From: Cunninghamia lanceolata
Lineage: Eukaryota > Streptophyta > Pinopsida > Cupressales > Cupressaceae
Length of the DNA stretch: 64,000 nucleotides
NCBI GenBank assembly: GCA_027924645.1
Contig: BSBN01001752.1
Location: 11,612,001 to 11,676,000 of the forward strand
Direction: 5' to 3'
The notes under the pieces are model-generated. The model saw only the letters and a program-made list of their open reading frames with translations. It made no database searches and had not been told where the DNA came from. This document shows positions 59,127 through 64,000 of the stretch, piece after piece. A program made the position numbers and the translations under genes. Positions within the stretch are counted from its first letter, which is position 1. Each line of letters starts with the position of its first letter.

Positions 59127-60409
59127 CGCACATTGCTCATTTGAAAATAGGACAGCTTTAAGATAATCTCATGAAAACTTAAAGAGTAATGACCATATCA
59201 ACTAGAAAATCTTGTGCGGTACTAGAAACAAGAAAGATCTTCACAAAACTCTTCCATATGAATCCACATGACTCATACAACATCCCCAAACACTTATTTT
59301 CCACCACACATCAAAGAATTATGCCGCACACCTTCAATCATCAACTTTGATAGCACACTATTATCTAAAACATACTGTAACATGTTGTCAATTGAAAAAC
59401 TTAGTTGTGAACCACCAAGAAGCTTGAAATAATAAAAAAACATGAAATTCACATTCAAGAACATGTTCTCAAAAACACAAGGTCAATCATTTACTTTCGG
59501 AGGAATGCAGAGCATTCTAGTGAGTCTTCAATGTTACTCCATTCTACCATAGCACATACTAGTACTTTATCAATCATAACTTTCACTATGGAGGGAATTG
59601 ATGGTCTAGAACTTTAGAAACAACACATTTACCACATTTTAAACACAGATCCAAAACCACATAGCCATATCTGCAAACATGGAGGAATGTGGAGCATTCC
59701 ATTCACCTTTCAACATCACATTACACTGTCAGAGCCTGAACCAGAACTCAGTCACTTATATATTTCATTGTGGAAGAGAAAACACTCTAAAACTTAGAAT
59801 TTAGCATATTTGCATCATGCTCAACTTAACTCTTGAACTGCAAGACCATATCTTCAAGCTTAGAGAAATGCAGAGCATTCCATTACCATGCTTTCACACA
59901 ACTAACATTGTCTTCAAACTATCAGTAGAAAACCAACCTTATGGTGATAAAAACATCATGAAACTTGGAACATACATAAGATAACACAATACAAAGCTAT
60001 GTTCCAAACCATAGAAGCTTAATAGTAAGATAATGAAAATGTGGAGTAATCTTTTGGATAGTCTTCAAAGAGTAAACACTCTAAAACAAGGACCGTCACC
60101 TTCTTCCAGAGGCTAAGTCTTCTTTGCATCACCATGTACAATTCAGGATCAGTAGGAATGATCATACAACATGCTTCAAAATATGAATACATCCTCAGCA
60201 TCAGCAACACAACTTGATTCTTCTAATTCATATTGATCAGGCTTCAAACACAACTCTGCTTTGATTAGGAATGTAACTTTTAGGATTTCCAATGATGAGC
60301 TTTCTTAGGAGCGTGACATCCAACCATGACCAGTCTCTTACTCTTATGATAGTGTTGACATTAGTATGTGCTACTATGTTGACATCAATGACAACACATA
60401 TAGCCAACA
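59127..60409 (-). repeat. 5' LTR of the minus-strand copia, second part
   Basis: It continues 22936 after the element B insertion. It matches about 14485-15773, ending CATATAGCCAACA at 60409, and is followed by the duplicated ATATC (60410-60414). Confidence 0.88.
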
Positions 60410-60479
60410 ATATCTTAGGATCTCTTGGAAAGTTTTATGAGGGTGCCAACAAGAGGTGCACAACTAGATTAGTGCTTTT

Positions 60480-62560
60480 GGGTAGAGGCTATAATTACTA
60501 CTTGTTACTTGATTAATAGATCTCCTTGATTGGATCTTGTTGATAAAACTTCATATGAAATGTGGATAAGTACAAAACCTTTTGTTTGACATTTAAGGGT
60601 ATTTGGTTGTGAGTCTTATGTTCATGTGCCTGAAGAAAAGTGATCTAAACTAGATTCAAAACCACATAATTGCATCTTTGTTGGTTATGGTGAGAATGTA
60701 AAATGATATGAGCTTTGGAATCCACTAACCTAAAAATTGATCTATTCTAGAGATTTGATTTTAGGGAGTTTAGAGCATTTTCAGATATTGTACAACCAAA
60801 GTAAAATGAAGGAAATAAAACAATGCATTTTGAGACCAAGGTCAAAAAGTTCTAAGAAATATGAGTACATTGAGCATGCAAAAGAATAGGTAGAGCCTCT
60901 TACTCCTACATTGAGATGATCCACGAGACAACAAAACTTGGTCAACAAGTATAGCCCACTAGATTTATGTTGTGCATTTTTGTTGTTATGTACTAATGAT
61001 AACTAAGATCTGTTAGGGAGTCCCTCTCTTTTGAGGATAGTGAATCTTATATGTAGACCATGTAGGAGGAGACAATGGCCTTAGACAAATGTGACACCTA
61101 CGATCTTGTTAGTTTACCTGAGGGAAGAAAGCCCATTGGTTGGAAGTGGGTGTATAATAAGATCATAGTAGATGAATTGTTAGAGCATTACAAGGCCAGA
61201 CTAGTCTCCAAGGGATACTCTAAAAGAGAGGGAGTTGATTTTATTTAAATATTCTCTTATTACTAAGTTATCTTCTATTAGATTCTTGTTATCTATTTCT
61301 TTAACATGTCATTTTGAAATAGAGAAAATGGATGTTAAAACTACTTTATTTCATGGGGATCTTGAGGAGGAGATTTATATGTGAAAGCCTGATGGTTTTA
61401 TTATGAAGGGGAAGGAACATTTGGCTTGTTGGTTGAAACAATTATTATATGGTCTAAAATAATCACCCCACATGTGGTACCATAAGTTTGATGCATTTGT
61501 ACTAAAAATGAGTATTGTTGGGAGAGAGGAAGATCACTATGTTTATGTTAAAATTATTGACAATCATATCCTAATCATTTTCTTATATATGTATGACATG
61601 TTTATTGGTAATAGTAAGGTGATGATTAGGAAGCTCAAAGCTCACCTTTCTGGAACATCTAATATAAAGGATTTGGGAGATGTAAAATACATTCTTGGTA
61701 TGAAGACAACAGGGATCAAGTACATATAAATCTTTGGTTAAGTTAGAGTAAGTACACTGATACCATTTTATAGTGGTTTAGTATGCATGATTTCAAACCT
61801 ATGAGTATTCATTTTCCCATTGGTGCTGAGCTTTCCTTAGATATGTGATCCAAATTATATGATGATTTTGATGATATTTCTAACATGCCTTATGCTAGTG
61901 CTATTGGTAGTCTAATGTATGCAATGGTTTTCACTAGAATGGATATTACCCAAGTAGTTAAAGTTTTGAGCAGGTTTATGTCTAACCTAGTAAGAAGCAT
62001 TGGACTTATATTAAGAGGTTATTTAGATATTTGTGAGATACTTTTGATTACTATTGTGTTATCATGGTACTAATGATGTGGATAATACATTGGACATATA
62101 GAGCTTTGTGGATACAGATTAGGCAAGAGACTTGGATAGTCAAAGGCCCACTAATAGATATGTGTTCTCTTTGTTTAGCGATGTAGTTAGTTGGATAAGT
62201 AAAAGGTATCCCATGGTTTCTTTGTCCACCACTGAAGCAAAGTACATGGCTGCTATACATGCCTATAAGGAGACATTATGGTTACAAAGGTGGTGTTTAG
62301 GTATTGGTCTTGATTGCAAGGTAGTTAGAGTTAGTTGTGATAGTTAGAGTATTATCTAGTTGGCCAAGAACCCCATGTACCATGCTTATACTACACATGT
62401 TGATGTTTAGTATCATTTTATGCATGAGATGGTAGAGAATGGTAAGATCATGTTGTAGAAAATTGACACTTAGGATACTATTGTAGATTCCCTTACGAAG
62501 CTAGTGAGCATGAATAAGTTCTCTTAGTGCAAGAAGGCCATGTGCCTTGGATCCTATACT
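60480..62560 (+). pseudogene. Old copia pol remnant (integrase end, RT, RNase H)
   Basis: Heavily decayed. Integrase end: LINRSP, HLRVFGCESYVHVPEEK-like, CIFVGYGENVK, YELWNP. RT: GRKPIGWKWVYNKI, ARLVSKGYSKREGVDF, then shifted frames and YMYDMFIGNSKVMIRKLKAH (61472-61729) with YMYDM at the YVDDM site. Then NMPYASAIGSLMYAMVFTRM. RNase [37 protein letters not shown] (62132-62347), VDSLTKLVSMNKFS. It belongs to a different copia branch from element C, since the motifs ([17 protein letters not shown]) differ. Its 5' half is missing and it predates the minus-strand copia insertion. Confidence 0.8.
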
Positions 62561-62617
62561 TGATTTATTTTATGTTTCTAATTCATGTCATTGCAATGTA
62601 AATTCCAAGTGGGAGAA

Positions 62618-63240
62618 TTTTAGGATTATAGGTGTCATTCACCTTGCAATCCTAAATTCTTGTTATAACTATAGACAATAAATAACATATGTACTCCAAG
62701 AAACATGGAGAGGGTGAAAGTGGACACCCCTATTTGTGTGGGGATAATTATTTATTAATATTTTATTCTCTTACATGTAATGTAATGGCATTCAACATGG
62801 TAGATAAAAAAGAAATAAAATGAGAGTTATGGAGCATCTTTCTCATTATGGTCTATGACAAGGAATTAGTTTGCTCATGTGGAGTGCCTAGAGTTGGGAA
62901 GTGGGACTAATGAAGGATTTTGACCATTATGAGGAGATTTATGATGCATAAGTGGTGTATGAGGAGTTACATTATGTTCTAATAGGTTGACCAAGTGGAG
63001 TGGGGCACTAGATTTTTGCATGGATGATATGGGTACCTAGTTTTGTGCCCATGGGATTTACCCCTTGTTTTGTAAACTAGTTATGGTTTCTTGTTTCCAA
63101 TTGTTTTATTTATTGGAGCCTTGGGATAGTGGTATGTATGGTTATTTTCAAGTTCACAAGTGCTACTGGAAAGATGTCAGATTGAAGGGAGATAATCTAT
63201 TGCATATGTACTTTTATTATTGAAGATTAATACATACTGT
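62618..63240 (+). repeat. Probable 3' LTR of the old copia remnant
   Basis: CCAAGTGGGAGAAT (about 62604-62617) is a fair polypurine tract after the pol remnant. TTTAGGATTATAGGTGTC begins here, possibly from TGTTAGG. The end is uncertain; the change in composition near 63240 is used. Confidence 0.4.
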
Positions 63241-63261
63241 AGACACCTAAAATTGTCCATT

Positions 63262-63410
63262 CTTCATGGCATCCCTAAACATCCCTAATTCATCCCGATT
63301 CATCCTTAAACTACCCATATTCATCCCTAAACATCTCTAATTCATCCCTATTCATCTCCAAACTCCTCTAAACCATCACTAATCATCTCTAGACACCCCT
63401 AAACCTACAT
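63262..63410. repeat. Degenerate CATCCCTAA-type short repeats
   Basis: Words such as CATCCCTAAACATCCCTAAT, TCATCCCGATTCATCC, CATCTCTAATTCATCCC and ACCCCTAAACC follow one another with a loose period of 10-13 bases. The C-rich/T-rich strand bias is strong. It is not telomeric sequence. Confidence 0.6.
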
Positions 63411-64000
63411 TTTCTCCACAATTAATTGAATAAACACATGTTTAGATATTTAATTGATCAAATCCCCTTCATTTCATGATTTTACAATATTTTATTGTTG
63501 AAATCACTATTCATGTACTTTCTACTATTCATCCATACCCGTATCGGTACCTACATCGATACTTATCCCTAGCCAAAATGATTTATTAAATCATTTATCC
63601 CCTTTCTCTATAGTCCAAACATTAGATAAATATAATTTATCTAATATCCCATTTAACCCATCCTATGAATTAAATAAATATTTGTAATTATTTAATTCTT
63701 ATATTCTATACTTTTGATTAGGTTTTCCTAAACCTATTTAACTAACCTAATCCCAATTTGAACAACATAAATCCTAATCTAATATTGGTCAAATCCTCTC
63801 CATTCCCCCAAATGTACAAAGGCATGGCCTCTTGTACATGTCCACATGGCCTTCTTACAAGAGGCATGGTCAAGAACCCATGTAAAAAGGTCCTTTTGTC
63901 CTCCATCCCCTATTCCTCCAATTTTAAATTGGGCATGTACCCATGCTTCCAATTTAAAACTCAAATTAAATCCAACTCATCCCCTTTTCCTCCAATTTTA
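63411..64000. other. AT-rich end of window, no supported gene
   Basis: I see no domain, no terminal repeats and no RNA gene. A direct repeat of CCCCTTTTCCTCCAATTTTA-like words near 63910 and 63980 is the only structure. Probably further element sequence that continues outside the window. Confidence 0.3.

Larger units (their letters stand above)
13620..60409 (-). mobile_element. Minus-strand Ty1/copia element, expanded by nested insertions
   Basis: One element explains both ends of this 46.8-kb span. The 3' LTR is 13620-15773, gag-pol is 20713 down to about 16040, the PBS is 20757-20769, and the 5' LTR is 20772-22936 plus 59127-60409. ATATC duplications at 13615-13619 and 60410-60414 close it exactly. 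Later insertions are a 0.6-kb piece in the protease region, a 1.2-kb piece in the 5' LTR, and element B with its own passengers. GGGGGAG-type tracts and long LTRs suggest a SIRE/Maximus-like copia; the lineage is inferred. Confidence 0.85.

Overview
This is a plant nuclear, retrotransposon-dense window. I see no convincing host gene, tRNA, rRNA or CRISPR array. It shows LTRs, initiator-Met-type primer binding sites, polypurine tracts and Ty1/copia and Ty3/gypsy domains. Deep nesting, long LTRs and multi-kilobase old elements suggest a very large, repeat-rich seed-plant genome. A gymnosperm is my best guess, but nothing here proves it.

The layout can be read as nested insertions, most of them closed by 5-bp target-site duplications (TSDs). 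(1) 1-8838 is the 3' part of 'element A', a copia-like element with a gag tail and a large unknown ORF (ORF2) but no pol. Its 3' LTR is split by a 3.37-kb TG...CA insert (4376-7742, TSD GTTGG) that carries another unknown ORF (ORF3). (2) 8839-13619 is old sequence: a decayed minus-strand LTR and a CTAGG-rich low-complexity tract. (3) 13620-60409 is one minus-strand copia element (TSD ATATC at both ends) swollen by later insertions. Its 5' LTR is broken by a 1.2-kb unknown insert and by 'element B'. (4) Element B, 22937-59126 (TSD CGCAA/CGCAC), is a second copy of the pol-less gag+ORF2 family. It hosts three further elements: a young minus-strand gypsy chromovirus (25145-33104, TSD GAGAT); a plus-strand Tat-like gypsy with two RNase H domains (33495-47229, TSD GGTAG); and a copia element C (50010-57010, TSD GGTCG/GGTCA) that splits ORF2. 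(5) 60410-64000 holds an old copia pol remnant, a probable LTR and a CATCCCTAA-rich tract.

The most unusual system is the pol-less A/B family. Two clearly diverged copies share the same plan: LTR, PBS, a coiled-coil plus zinc-knuckle protein without a visible capsid domain or any protease, integrase or RT, then an ORF2 of about 1,060-1,130 codons, then several GGGGGAG tracts and an LTR. The LTR 3' half, PBS and leader closely match those of copia element C, and the leader and PBS also match the minus-strand copia. That is what is expected if A/B elements are copied in trans by full copia elements. The second unusual feature is the Tat-like element, where an extra RNase H domain lies upstream of the RT. 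The third is the chromovirus: its whole gag-pol is one frame of about 1,570 codons interrupted by exactly six stops, all TAG.

All names rest on motifs read by eye; no database search was run.
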